A DNA stretch of 64,000 bases from Bacillota bacterium (GCA_023441055.1 JAEZQY010000024.1:41908-105907), one strand, 5' to 3'. Counted from the stretch's first letter, positions 26,688 to 36,800 are shown. The notes: generated by a model not told the origin, from the letters alone. Made by a program: numbers and translations.

Positions 26688-28439
26688 ATGAACTTGGAAG
26701 CGATTTACCACCGACCGAAACTAAATTGGGCCTCAATTCACGACCACAAGACGTTAGAACTGCGACTTCGTACTAAACGGGATGATGTCAGACAGGTTCA
26801 AATCGTGCACGGTGACAAGTACGCTTGGCATACAACACGCCAGCTCTCCGCTATGACATGGATGTGTTCCGATGAACGGTTTGATTACTGGCAAGTGTTC
26901 ATTGAACCACCGTTTCGACGTATTCGTTATTGCTTTGCCATTGGTGAGGGAAGCGAGATGGTCTGGCTAACAGAACGTGGTATTGTCGGGGAGGAGCCAG
27001 ACAATCCGCACACAACCTTTTTTGACTTCCCCTTCATCAACCTCATTGATGCATTCGCGCCACCAGCATGGGTGAAGGATGCCATATTCTATCAGATCTT
27101 CCCGGAGCGATTCGCCAATGGTGACAAGACGAATGATCCAGCCAATTCGCAAGCTTGGGGCGGTGTTCCAGAGCCCGATAATTTCTTTGGAGGCGATCTT
27201 CAGGGCGTACTGGATCATCTGGACCATCTTGTTGCATTAGGGATCAACGCGATTTATTTCACACCCATATTCGATTCTCCGACTAATCACAAATATGATA
27301 CACGCGATTATATGAAGGTGGATCCCCACTTTGGCACAAATGAAACCGTCAAATCATTGGTGGATGCCTGCCATGCCAGAGGAATTCGTGTGCTTCTGGA
27401 CGCCGTATTCAACCATTGCGGTAACGAATTTCCACCATTCGTGGATTGTGTGCAACATGGCGCAGAATCCCGCTACGCCGACTGGTTTCACGTCCGTGAA
27501 TGGCCGATTGTTGTCGAGGATGGCCTTCCAAGCTATGATACATTTGCATTCGAGCCGCGTATGCCGAAGCTGAATACAGAAAATCCAGAGGTCAAGCAAT
27601 ACTTACTGGAGGTGGCCGAATATTGGATCAAGGAGGTCGGCATCGACGGCTGGAGACTTGATGTCGCCAATGAAGTAGACCATGCCTTCTGGCGAGAGTT
27701 CCGCAAGGTAGTCAAGTCGGTTAACCCCGAAGCGTATCTATTGGCCGAAATATGGCATGATTCCATGATGTGGCTGCAGGGTGATCAGTTCGATGCCATT
27801 ATGAACTATACATTCACTAATGCTGTTTCTGATTTCTTTATGAAGCATGAATTGGATGCTAGGCAGTTCTCCGACCGGATTGGTGGACTGCTGGCCAGCT
27901 ACCCGACGAAGGTTAACGAGGTTGCCTTCAACTTGCTAGGCAGTCACGACACACCAAGATTACTAACGTTATGCAACGGAGACAAACGTAGAATGAAGCT
28001 TGCCACTTGGTTCCAATTCACATTCCTTGGAACTCCGTGTATTTATTATGGGGATGAAATCGGACTACAGGGAGGAACCGATCCTGGATGCCGCGCATGC
28101 ATGGAGTGGGAGCAGGACCGACAGGATCATGATTTATTCCAACACTTCCAGACTGTGATTCGCATCCGGCAGCAACATGATGCTTTGCGGACAGGAAAGT
28201 TTCGCATGCTTCACGCCGAGGAGGAGGGGGCAGTAACAGTATACGAACGGTTCAACAAGCAGGAACGGGTGATTGTTGCTCTGAACAATGGCGATAAGCC
28301 TGAGCGATTGTCAATAACAATGGACGGACAATGGCGAAGCCTGATGCAAGGCGACCAGGTCAAGCTAGCTAGAGAAGGCCAACTGTATCTCGAACTGGCG
28401 CCTTATGAAGCTCAATTATGGCAAGCAGTCAACCCTTAG
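26688..28439 (+). CDS. Neopullulanase/cyclomaltodextrinase (GH13 subfamily 20)
   Basis: 583 residues, the usual length of the family, no signal peptide, so cytosolic. N-terminal CBM34-like domain (about 1-120), then the (beta/alpha)8 catalytic domain with conserved regions DAVFNHCG, GWRLDVANE (nucleophile Asp325), LLAEIWHD (acid/base Glu354) and LLGSHDTPR (Asp421). The spacing of the three (29 and 67) is that of known neopullulanases. It hydrolyses cyclodextrins, pullulan or maltodextrins taken up by the adjacent transporter. AGGAGG lies 7 bases before the ATG. Its 3' end overlaps that of mdxG by 11 bases in convergent orientation. Confidence 0.95.
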   Translation: MNLEAIYHRPKLNWASIHDHKTLELRLRTKRDDVRQVQIVHGDKYAWHTTRQLSAMTWMCSDERFDYWQVFIEPPFRRIRYCFAIGEGSEMVWLTERGIVGEEPDNPHTTFFDFPFINLIDAFAPPAWVKDAIFYQIFPERFANGDKTNDPANSQAWGGVPEPDNFFGGDLQGVLDHLDHLVALGINAIYFTPIFDSPTNHKYDTRDYMKVDPHFGTNETVKSLVDACHARGIRVLLDAVFNHCGNEFPPFVDCVQHGAESRYADWFHVREWPIVVEDGLPSYDTFAFEPRMPKLNTENPEVKQYLLEVAEYWIKEVGIDGWRLDVANEVDHAFWREFRKVVKSVNPEAYLLAEIWHDSMMWLQGDQFDAIMNYTFTNAVSDFFMKHELDARQFSDRIGGLLASYPTKVNEVAFNLLGSHDTPRLLTLCNGDKRRMKLATWFQFTFLGTPCIYYGDEIGLQGGTDPGCRACMEWEQDRQDHDLFQHFQTVIRIRQQHDALRTGKFRMLHAEEEGAVTVYERFNKQERVIVALNNGDKPERLSITMDGQWRSLMQGDQVKLAREGQLYLELAPYEAQLWQAVNP

Positions 28440-29250
28440 ATGCTCCTGCCGTTAAACCTTCGACCAAATATCGCTGAAGGATAATAAACATGATGGTCAC
28501 AGGAAGCGCAACTATCACTGCACCTGCCGCGAATAACGTGAATTCAGTGGAGTTGCGCTGATTTACCATCTTGTATAAACCGACCGCCAGTGTACGCTGC
28601 TCTTCGGTACGCAGCACCAGATCAGCAAAGATGAAATCGACGAAAGCACCATTGAAGATCATCAGGCTTGCGTAGGTCAGCATCGGCTTAGACAACGGAA
28701 CCATAATTGTAAGAAACACATTAAGATGACTCGCTCCATCAATTCGGGCTGCTTCTTCCAAGCTACGCGGGATCGTATCGAAGAACCCCTTGGCTACGAA
28801 TACATTCGTCACAACTGCGCCAGAGCTGTACACGAGTATGAGCGCCCAGTGGGAATTGAGCAGCCCGATTGAATTGAGCAAGACATAGACGGCAATCATC
28901 GCCATAAAGCCGGGGAACATCTGCAGCACAAGCAGGCTGCTCAGCGTCAGCTTCCGCCCGGAAAACCGAAATCGCGAGATCGCGTAAGAAGTAAGAAGAA
29001 GCAGGATCGTTCCGATTATCGTTGAGAAAACGGCTACCTTCAACGTATTCCAGAACCACAAGGGATAGTTCGTATGCAAGAAGAGATTGCGATAATGGTC
29101 AAGTGTCAGCTCCCGAGGAATCAATGTTTCACTATACAGGCTATTTCCAACCTTCAAGGACGACATTAGAATCCATAACGCCGGAAACAAGCTGATGAAG
29201 GTCAACAGCAACAGGATTAAGTAACTCAGCGGTAATTTGAGCACCTTCAT
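28429..29250 (-). CDS. mdxG: Maltodextrin ABC transporter permease MdxG/MalG
   Basis: About 273 residues, six membrane segments, EAA loop LEEAARIDGASHLNVFLTIM and the C-terminal YLVEGLTAGASKG ending of MalG-type permeases. I chose the ATG at 29250 because it overlaps the mdxF stop as ATGA and has GAGGAGG ten bases upstream; the frame extends to 29298 inside mdxF. It forms the channel with MdxF. The order binding protein, MdxF, MdxG with a neopullulanase and a LacI regulator matches the Bacillus mdx locus. Confidence 0.93.
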   Translation of the reverse strand: MKVLKLPLSYLILLLLTFISLFPALWILMSSLKVGNSLYSETLIPRELTLDHYRNLFLHTNYPLWFWNTLKVAVFSTIIGTILLLLTSYAISRFRFSGRKLTLSSLLVLQMFPGFMAMIAVYVLLNSIGLLNSHWALILVYSSGAVVTNVFVAKGFFDTIPRSLEEAARIDGASHLNVFLTIMVPLSKPMLTYASLMIFNGAFVDFIFADLVLRTEEQRTLAVGLYKMVNQRNSTEFTLFAAGAVIVALPVTIMFIILQRYLVEGLTAGASKG

Positions 29251-30554
29251 TGGATCAAATCCTCCTCTTTGTAAGATCGGGTCCGTCGATAGCTCCAAAT
29301 GGAGAACGACGAAACTAATAGGAAGATGGCGATTCCGATAACCGAGGCAAAGCTGTACTGTGACTGATTGAGCGCTAGCTTGTAGAGCCAGGTTACGAGC
29401 AAGTCGGTGTGTCCCGCATATTGATAATCAATATTAAGCGGCTCCCCGTTAGTGAGCAAATAGATGACATTGAAATTGTTTATATTACCGGCAAACTGCA
29501 TGATAAGTATCGGCGCGGTCGCGAATAGTACCATAGGCATCGTAATCAGCCGGAATTTCTGAATCGATCCTGCACCATCCACCTCGGCAGCTTCGTACAT
29601 ATCTCTGGGTATCGTAGTCAATACACCGAATGCTAATATCATCGTGATCGGTACGCCTATCCACATATTCACCATTAGTACGGTCACTTTAGCCCAGAAT
29701 GGGTCGGTTAGCCAGGGCAGGCCTTCCAACCCGAGCATTTGTAAATACTTATTCACCGGACCAAATTGATTGTTGAACATATTTCGCATAACCAGTAGAG
29801 ATATCATATTCGGAATGGCAAACGGAACAATAAGAACTGTGCGCCAAAACTTCTTAAATCGAATTCCTGGCTGATGGATGAGTACAGCAACGAGCACGCC
29901 CCCCACATATGTCGTCAACGTAGCAATAACGGCCCATATCAACGTCCATCTCAGGACGCCTCCGAAGGTTGTACTCCATATTTTTAATTGAACCATCTTC
30001 GCAAAGTTATCGAACAGTACCCAATCGATCAGATTGGCAGGAGGCAGGATCGGATCCGCATAATTCGTGAATGCCAGCAGGATCGAGAATATGAGCGGCA
30101 GAACTGTAAGGAACAGGATCGCTGTAATCGGCAAGGCAAGCACCAAATAAGCAAAGTACTTCCTATTCAGCAGAGACAGCGTTTGACCAAATTCATTCGG
30201 TTTTCTGCCGAGCTCCCGCATCCTCCCAACGGCATAAGCATCGCGGATGTTCAGGATATAGACGGCTATGAACATAACCGCCCCTAGTCCGGCAATCAGC
30301 CCTTTGATCATCAAAAAGATAGAATGATCGCCCTCGACAAGCTGAACCATCCTGCCTACCTTAGCAAATCCGCTCGGTTGATCGCCCAGCGTAATGAGTC
30401 CCTTGAGATGATCTAGCAAGTGAAAAGCGATGAAGTACCATCCGGCGATGCCGACTGCAAGGAAAAGTAGCCCTTTGACCCATTGCCGGTTATACATTTG
30501 TCCAAGACCCATCCATACTAATGATAGGACAGCGCCTCGAGTGTGCATTCGCAT
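29247..30554 (-). CDS. mdxF: Maltodextrin ABC transporter permease MdxF/MalF
   Basis: About 435 residues, like B. subtilis MdxF. Around eight membrane segments, with two extra N-terminal ones (TRGAVLSLVWMGLGQMYNRQ region and 70-100) before the conserved core, and the EAA loop YEAAEVDGAGSIQKFRLITM. The start is the ATG at 30554 after GAAAGG; the ATG at 30578 has no SD. A 13-bp stem-loop separates it from the binding-protein gene. No dedicated ATPase is present, as expected if an MsmX-type ATPase is shared. Confidence 0.93.
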   Translation of the reverse strand: MRMHTRGAVLSLVWMGLGQMYNRQWVKGLLFLAVGIAGWYFIAFHLLDHLKGLITLGDQPSGFAKVGRMVQLVEGDHSIFLMIKGLIAGLGAVMFIAVYILNIRDAYAVGRMRELGRKPNEFGQTLSLLNRKYFAYLVLALPITAILFLTVLPLIFSILLAFTNYADPILPPANLIDWVLFDNFAKMVQLKIWSTTFGGVLRWTLIWAVIATLTTYVGGVLVAVLIHQPGIRFKKFWRTVLIVPFAIPNMISLLVMRNMFNNQFGPVNKYLQMLGLEGLPWLTDPFWAKVTVLMVNMWIGVPITMILAFGVLTTIPRDMYEAAEVDGAGSIQKFRLITMPMVLFATAPILIMQFAGNINNFNVIYLLTNGEPLNIDYQYAGHTDLLVTWLYKLALNQSQYSFASVIGIAIFLLVSSFSIWSYRRTRSYKEEDLIQ

Positions 30555-30585
30555 GCGGCAAACAACCTTTCTATGCATAAGTGAA

Positions 30586-30624
30586 GGACTTCGCCCGGTG
30601 TCTCTTCTCTTCCGGGCGAAGTCC
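30586..30624 (-). promoter_or_regulatory. Intercistronic stem-loop after mdxE
   Basis: A perfect 13-bp stem (30586-30598 with 30612-30624) and a 13-base loop lie between mdxE and mdxF with no T-run. Such hairpins commonly protect the binding-protein mRNA and reduce downstream expression. Confidence 0.75.
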
Positions 30625-30646
30625 GGCTGATCATCCGCTAATCATT

Positions 30647-31939
30647 CTATTGCGATACAATACCCTGCTCGATCGTATCAACCATGTTGTCTAATATGGC
30701 CTTCACATCCGAATTCGGATCATCCCATATGGTCATGAAAGCTGCCTTCAGAGGATCCCATACCGCATTCATCCCGGCTATAGAAGGCATCGGCACAGAA
30801 AATTCGAATTGCTTGAAAAAACCGCTTGTTACAGGATCGTCATTGATTATCGGATCCTTACCCGCCTCTATGTTAGCTGGTATCGCACCTGTCATCTCGT
30901 AATTCTTCAGTTGATTCTCCTTGTTGCTGGCAAAATTGGAGAATAACCTGGCGGCAATCGGATAAGCGGTATAGGAGTTGACATAATAAGACTTCACCCC
31001 AGAGAAGGAATATCCTTCGCTGCCATTCGGAAATTTCGGTAAAGGCGCGACGCCGAAATTTACAACATCCTTGAATGCAGAGACCGACCATGGACCATCA
31101 ATATTGAGCGCCAGCTTACCTTCCCCGAACAACTGGGTCTTCACGTCATAGCTCACGTCCCCGGCATTCATCGGAAGGATGCTTTTTAGCGTTTTCATAT
31201 ACTCAAAGCCTTGTACTACGTCTCCTTTGTTCAAGCCTAGGTCTTGGGGGTTTGTATTGTTATCGCCGAAGATGTAGCCGTTGTAACTGCCAATGAACGG
31301 ATAAGAGTAATAACCGACAAACTCCCACATGATCGTATATTTATTCTGAGCGGGATCATTGTACGTCGATGCGAATTGAACAATCTCCTCCCACGTTGCC
31401 GGTGGCGCATTCGGGAATATATCCTTGTTATAAAATAAGGCATAGGTCTCTACAGATTTAGGATAACCGTACAATACACCGTCCATCGATGATGCAGTGA
31501 TCGCCGCTTCCATCATACTGCTCCGCGTCTCCAACTCGAACACGTCATTGGGCAGTAGCAGCCCAGCCTTGATTGCCTGCCCGATCTGATCATGCGGAAG
31601 AGTAAGAACATCTGCAGCCAATTTGCTTGGTCCGTCAGTCGCCAGACGAGCACCTTGGTCACCGCCGGCTAGCTCCTCAATTGTAACCGGTACACCATAC
31701 CGCTCCTCGAATGCTTGTGCAAGAGCGTTCATATACGCCAATTGTTCCTTGCTTTCCCATACGACCAACTTCGCGCCCGGTTCAGGAAACAGCTCAGATT
31801 CTTCTTCATCGCCGCTTGTTGGTGCGAGAGTTTCCGGCGCATTACCTTGATTCGTGTTCGGACTGTTACCACCGCAAGCCGCAAGCATAAGAACAAGTGC
31901 TAAACTTAATACCGTCAAGATCCACTTTCTTCCGTTCAT
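30647..31939 (-). CDS. mdxE: Maltodextrin/cyclodextrin-binding lipoprotein MdxE
   Basis: 430 residues, family 1 extracellular solute-binding protein. The signal is lipoprotein type (LVLMLAACGGN), so it is tethered outside the membrane. Conserved elements include KLVVWESKEQLAYMNALAQA near the mature N-terminus, YGYPKSVETYALFYNKDIFP and KLALNIDGPWS, characteristic of MalE/MdxE proteins. It is first in the minus-strand mdxE-F-G operon and is preceded by a TATAAC -10, a LacI-like half-operator and the conserved hairpin leader. The substrate is inferred from family and the GH13 neighbour. Confidence 0.93.
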   Translation of the reverse strand: MNGRKWILTVLSLALVLMLAACGGNSPNTNQGNAPETLAPTSGDEEESELFPEPGAKLVVWESKEQLAYMNALAQAFEERYGVPVTIEELAGGDQGARLATDGPSKLAADVLTLPHDQIGQAIKAGLLLPNDVFELETRSSMMEAAITASSMDGVLYGYPKSVETYALFYNKDIFPNAPPATWEEIVQFASTYNDPAQNKYTIMWEFVGYYSYPFIGSYNGYIFGDNNTNPQDLGLNKGDVVQGFEYMKTLKSILPMNAGDVSYDVKTQLFGEGKLALNIDGPWSVSAFKDVVNFGVAPLPKFPNGSEGYSFSGVKSYYVNSYTAYPIAARLFSNFASNKENQLKNYEMTGAIPANIEAGKDPIINDDPVTSGFFKQFEFSVPMPSIAGMNAVWDPLKAAFMTIWDDPNSDVKAILDNMVDTIEQGIVSQ

Positions 31940-31969
31940 TTAGACCACCCTCTCGAATTATTAATCACA

Positions 31970-31988
31970 TTTGCGCAAACGTTATACC
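31970..31988 (-). promoter_or_regulatory. mdxE -10 with LacI-type operator
   Basis: On the minus strand TATAAC (31983-31988) is followed at once by CGTTTGCGCAAA (31970-31981). The core TTTGCGCAAA is palindromic and resembles sites at 32175-32186 and 32324-32335. It lies 31 bases upstream of mdxE. Confidence 0.5.
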
Positions 31989-32039
31989 TTTTTGCTTATT
32001 ACTCCCCCCATTCTTCAATTGGCGCATCAATATCAACAA

Positions 32040-32103
32040 AAAGGTACAACCTCATCGCGCTTACTCCGCGGCGAGGTTGTACCTTTCAGGTAACATTGCC
32101 TTC
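32040..32103 (-). promoter_or_regulatory. Conserved mdx leader with terminator-like hairpin, mdxE side
   Basis: On the minus strand GAAGGCAATGTTACC (32103-32089) precedes a perfect 14-bp stem (32073-32086 with 32040-32053) followed by TTTTTG. It matches the neopullulanase leader at 14 of 15 positions in the first block and shares GGTACAACCTC in the stem. A short frame from 32096 reads MLPERYNLAAE and stops at 32061. A possible promoter upstream is CTGCAT, 18 bases, GATAAT. Confidence 0.6.
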
Positions 32104-32174
32104 TAATTATCATTGCTAACATGTGTTTTATGCAGCTGGATTAATCTTGCATTCATAATACGATATGAAAAAAT

Positions 32175-32186
32175 CGTTTGCAAACG
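32175..32186. promoter_or_regulatory. LacI-like operator half-sites between mdxE and lacI
   Basis: CGTTTGCAAACG is a perfect 12-bp palindrome. The overlapping TTGCAAACGCTTCA is also one mismatch from a cre site, so CcpA binding is an alternative. Confidence 0.5.
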
Positions 32187-32281
32187 CTTCATTCTACCGT
32201 TTACCGCTATTTACTATTACTTTATTAGCCTTCTCTTCCATTATCGCCTGTTTACTTGATCATTCTTGGAATTATGGCGAC

Positions 32282-32335
32282 TTGTCAACTGATAACGGGA
32301 TAAGCTATGATAATTGCAACTGTGCAATCGTTTGC
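32282..32335 (+). promoter_or_regulatory. Promoter and operator of the mdx LacI regulator
   Basis: TTGTCA (32282-32287), an 18-base spacer and TATGAT (32306-32311) form a good sigma-A promoter. GCAATCGTTTGC (32324-32335), a near-palindromic LacI-family operator, lies just past the start point, which suggests autorepression. Confidence 0.6.
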
Positions 32336-32353
32336 GCAATGGAGGAATGTATT

Positions 32354-33406
32354 ATGACGGTAACGATCAAAGATGTTGCGCTGAAAGCCGGTGTATCTCC
32401 ATCAACGGTTTCCCGTGTTATTGCCGGAAGCGGTCGAATCAGCGCCGGTACGATTGAGAGAGTTCGCCATGCCATGACGGCACTCGGCTACCATCCAAAC
32501 CGGACAGCTCAAAGCTTGGTCAAGAGAACAACCGACACAATTGGTATTGTGCTGCCCCGCCCTGCGGACGAGCTATTTTTGAACACGTTCTTCCCCGAAC
32601 TTATTCGCGGCATCGTGGCCAGAGCAGCTCGTGCCGGCTATGATATTCTGATGACTGCGGGTACCACCGAACAAGAAGAGGTTGAAGCCATGCAACGGAT
32701 GGTTCGGAGTAGACGCGTTGACGGCATGATTGTTCTCCGTTCCCGACTTGGCGATCCGATAATCCGCTTGTTGGAGGAGGAACGCTTCCCCTACGTGCTG
32801 ATCGGCCGGAACGGGGATATGACCAATACGTTGTCGGTCGATACCGACAATGTAAAAGCTTCTTACGATGCCACTACTCATCTGATTGCCCAAGGACATC
32901 AATGGATTGGCTTCGTTAGCGGACCGTCCAATCTGATGGTTTCGCGCGACAGGCTGGAAGGATATCATAAAGCGATGACGGATGCTGGATTAACCGTCCG
33001 ACAGGACTGGATCGTTGAAGGTGAATTTCTACAGGAGAGCGGTTATCGGGCAATGTCCTATATTATGGGACTGCCCCATCCACCTACCGCCCTTGTCATC
33101 ATCGACGATGTGGTCGCCTTCGGCGTTATGCGCGGCTTGACCGAGCTCGGATACCGCATTCCAGAAGACCTGTGTCTAGTCAGCTTCAATAACATCCCGC
33201 TAGCAGAATTAGCCTCTCCCCCTCTAACAAGCGTCGACATCGGAATTTACCAGTTAGGATACACCGCTTCACAACTGTTGCTTGAATACATGACAACGGG
33301 TACTCCTTCCATTCATCGCCATATCGTTCCCCATCGATTGATTGTGCGAGAATCATCCATAGGAGCTGAGATAGAGCCTAGTCCAGCAAGTTCACGAACC
33401 TTATAA
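32354..33406 (+). CDS. LacI-family maltodextrin regulator (MdxR/MalR-like)
   Basis: About 350 residues. The N-terminal LacI helix-turn-helix reads TIKDVALKAGVSPSTVSRVI, followed by the hinge NRTAQSLVKRTTDT and a periplasmic-binding-protein-like sensor domain. The start is the ATG at 32354 with GGAGG eight bases upstream; the frame runs back to 32165 but that part is promoter DNA. Divergent to mdxEFG. It should repress the cluster until a maltodextrin signal binds. Operator candidates lie at 31970, 32175 and 32324. Confidence 0.93.
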   Translation: MTVTIKDVALKAGVSPSTVSRVIAGSGRISAGTIERVRHAMTALGYHPNRTAQSLVKRTTDTIGIVLPRPADELFLNTFFPELIRGIVARAARAGYDILMTAGTTEQEEVEAMQRMVRSRRVDGMIVLRSRLGDPIIRLLEEERFPYVLIGRNGDMTNTLSVDTDNVKASYDATTHLIAQGHQWIGFVSGPSNLMVSRDRLEGYHKAMTDAGLTVRQDWIVEGEFLQESGYRAMSYIMGLPHPPTALVIIDDVVAFGVMRGLTELGYRIPEDLCLVSFNNIPLAELASPPLTSVDIGIYQLGYTASQLLLEYMTTGTPSIHRHIVPHRLIVRESSIGAEIEPSPASSRTL

Positions 33407-33624
33407 ATTCAGATTTATCCCTGACGTAATATAAGGAATGGTAGAGTGGATAAAGTCCTCAGGAGACATCTTATTATTTCTATTTTTCCATTCAACGGTT
33501 GCACCGTAAAGTCCCCATGGAGCATAACTGAAGTCAACTTTAACACCTTCTTATCTTCATCAGGATGTTGCTTCAGCAACAGCTTAAACAAGATAACTTC
33601 GTTACTGCAGACAACGATTTGCGT
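33401..33624 (-). pseudogene. Possible gene remnant convergent with lacI
   Basis: In the 400-base gap after lacI the minus strand reads a protein-like stretch in two frames joined by one frameshift: SNEVILFKLLLKQHPDEDKK, then VDFSYAPWGLYGATVEWKN running to IPYITSGINLNL and a stop at 33401 that overlaps the lacI stop. There is no start codon. I do not recognise the family. The rest of the gap holds the terminator at 33721. Confidence 0.35.
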
Positions 33625-33719
33625 TTAATCTTATCTGTCCCTTAAGTGGCAACAGTTGGATCGCATGTTGGATTGAGTCTCCACTGCCTTGCGAACAATT
33701 AGAGTTTAATTGGGTTAGA

Positions 33720-33780
33720 AAAATGCATCTCCAGCAGAACGCTGGAGATGCATTTTTTTAGACTATCTATGAATGCGGTT
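33720..33780. repeat. Direct repeat copy B (terminator plus flank)
   Basis: Near-identical to 4765-4824, including the TAGAC-ATCTATGAATGCGGT flank on the same side and in the same orientation. Confidence 0.75.
33721..33755 (-). terminator. Terminator of the glycan-use operon
   Basis: A perfect 15-bp stem (33721-33735 with 33741-33755), a five-base loop and flanking A/T runs lie downstream of the 1439-residue protein gene. It is a near copy of the terminator at 4766-4800. Confidence 0.85.
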
Positions 33781-33807
33781 CTCCCCAAATTTAACCAACT
33801 GCCCACA

Positions 33808-36800
33808 CTATAGCACCCTAATCGCAAGTATGATGATACGATCCGCTAAGTTCGTCCCAGTCTCCATTCGATCATTCGTCTCTACGAAGAATATAACCTC
33901 TTGCTTTCCTGCAAGCGCCGTAATATCGAAATGGAAGGAGTCACTTACATCAGCTGTTGGTGGGGCTTCAAATGTAACCCAGCCTTCACTATTTTGCGCG
34001 AACAATGCTGCGGTATCACTTAATTGCGCTGGCGTCAGCTGGGCAACTAGCGGAGCAACCATGTAGTTCCCGTTCTCATCTTTATAAGCCGCCTGTATTC
34101 GCAACGCGCCCCTGCCAGACAGATAGGTGTCCGCAGGATTGCTGCGAGCGATGATTTGCAGCTCTGTCTTACCGCTTGCTATATCTGTTTTATTATAAAT
34201 AAAAGCTCCCGGAAGCTCGTCATCTTGCTGCTCCAACGCATTCATAATCAGCCCCCAACCAGCATCTGCAAAAGCGCTGTTCGCCGTTTTCCCCCCACGC
34301 CATATAATAGCTTCACCTGACGCGGTTTGATTCAGATCAAAAAATGCGCTGGTCGGCGTACCGCCCCAAGCTATATCCCATCTTGTCAAGTTGGTTTCGC
34401 CCGGTATCGTATCTAGTGTCGTGTTGTATACATTGTTCAGGACGATTGCTGGCGGCAAGTAAGAATACAATTCTGGTAAATCATCACCCAGCTTGATAAC
34501 AGGCGCAAGAGATGATGAGGACACATCTACACCCGCTACTAGATTATTCTCATGAATATCCCGAAGGGTCAACCTATTGAACAAATGAATGTTGTTATTG
34601 TCTGTACTATGAGATACTCCCTGGAAACGCATCGTATTCACGCCTATCAAGCTGCTATCTGTCAGGTGAAATAGCTTGCCTGTACTGGGCTGAAGATTGT
34701 CCCCAGCACTATTAAATATCGTGATGCTGCTATCAGTCGACTGGAGTACGGTATGTGAGCCGAATGTAAACGAATTTCCAATTGTCAGATTGCTAGCATG
34801 AGCTGTCTGGATAAATACGGTGTTTGGTCGAGTAATCATATCGTAAAGCCGGGCAAGCTTACCGTTAGCATCGGAAGGCCAGGAATTAGGCACTAGAGAT
34901 GGGAATAATATCGTTAAACCCGTGCGTGCAACAACGGTAGCATTAGCCAATGCCTCTTCGATATAACCGTCGAATACATACTCCATGCGAATGCCTACTT
35001 TGTAATAGGATCCTGACACACTTCTGACAATTGGCTTCTCAAGTGGAGCTGCAGATGTTCCCTTGAATTCAATACCATGAACAGAACCAGCCAAGCTAAC
35101 ATGTATGACATAATTATGATCAGCCGTTCCTCTTATTGTGTAAGAATGAGGACGGACTTCCCCTGTCACTGTATTCGGCTCATTGCCTGGATAGAAGATG
35201 CGAAGTCCTCTTACCCCAGCTGCTTCTCCCGTGAGCGTAATCAATGCATCTTCAGTAGCAGCAGTCGTCATATTATGCGAGTAGCCGTAGTCTGCCAGAA
35301 TAACAGTGCCTCTACTCAGACCGATTTCATCACGCTGCGCCGATGCCGCGCTTCCTCTCAATTCTGTGTGAGCCGGAACTGTCAGTGCGCTTGATACTTT
35401 ATAGAAACCAGCAGGCAGGTACACGATCCCTCCGCCAGCTAGTTCTGCTGCATCCAGTGCAGCCTGAATTGCTGCGGCACTCTCAAGTGATCCAGTCCGA
35501 TCAGCCCCATATTCAGTCACTGCATTGAAAAGTCTCCGTGGAGGAGCTACTGGCTCAGGAGCGGTTGTATTAGGAAGCTCCCCAGCCATCTTCAGGCCCT
35601 CATATTCGGTTTCTCCACCGGTTTGTAGAATCCTAGCACCACCGACATCGCCATTCAAATCTGTTGCGATAAGCTTGACCACCGATGGTGTTTGATCTTC
35701 ATTCCGAATGGAATAGAGTGAGCCTTCAATATAACTGTCTGCAAACGTTATGCCAAAGTCAGGGTACATATTGTCGATACGTACACCAGTAACGGCATTC
35801 GTCACCTTCAAATCATGAAACTGACCAATGAAATAGATCTCCGGCTGTCCGACGATGTGCCTGCGTAAACCATCGTATATTCTCAAACCTATTTTGTAAT
35901 CCGAAATGGCTATGTTAGTGAATTGCACCCACTCCAAATCACCTAGATGCATGCCGATACCATACGTCATTGTAAAATCATCGAGCTGTGACTTAAGAGG
36001 CGGGCCAAATTCGCTTGGCGCTTCTGACCAATAATGATTGCCGAAGCTAATTTCCCGTACAACTCCATATTCGGAGGAATTGAACAGTTCAGCACCTCTA
36101 TAAAGTATAGTTCCTTTCACATTTTCCAAATGTAGCATCTCATTGGCTGCAGAAATCAAGTCATCCTTGCTGGTGATGCTGGCTGCTATTCCACGATAGG
36201 CGTTAATCATCGTCACATTGCGAATTGTGGGTGCCATATGATCACCATGGCCGAACTGTCCCGCGAAACTAGGAATTTCAAACACATACGGGTAAGGCTT
36301 AATATGCGCTGCATCTTGATTCGGATAAAACACAGTTATTCCGATCACCGCAGCAGATCCACCCACTGTGAATAACGAAGGGAACTTCGTGTCTCGTGAA
36401 CCAACATCCGCATAAATCGTAGTACCATAATCCCCATTAAACCCTGTTAAATCTGGATCATTGTAGTCGCCTCTCAACGCTGTGAATGGTGGAATCGTAA
36501 TATTGCCTGTAATCCGATAAGAGCCGCTTGGAAGATACACCGTTCCTCCACCAGATAAGAAAACATCCATAAGGGCCTGCTTTATTCCTTCCGTAGAGTC
36601 ATCTTGTCCTGTTGGATCCACGGCATAGCTCGTAGGCTCGACTATTGCATCCGCTATCACAATTTCAGGAGTTGGATACACTGTATTCACCATTTGAGCC
36701 GGACCTGCCAGTGTGGCATGTTGCACTCTAGCAGCAAGTAGAATGATACGATCGGTCAAATTGCTTCCAGCTTCCATTCTGTCATTGGCTTCAATAAAGA

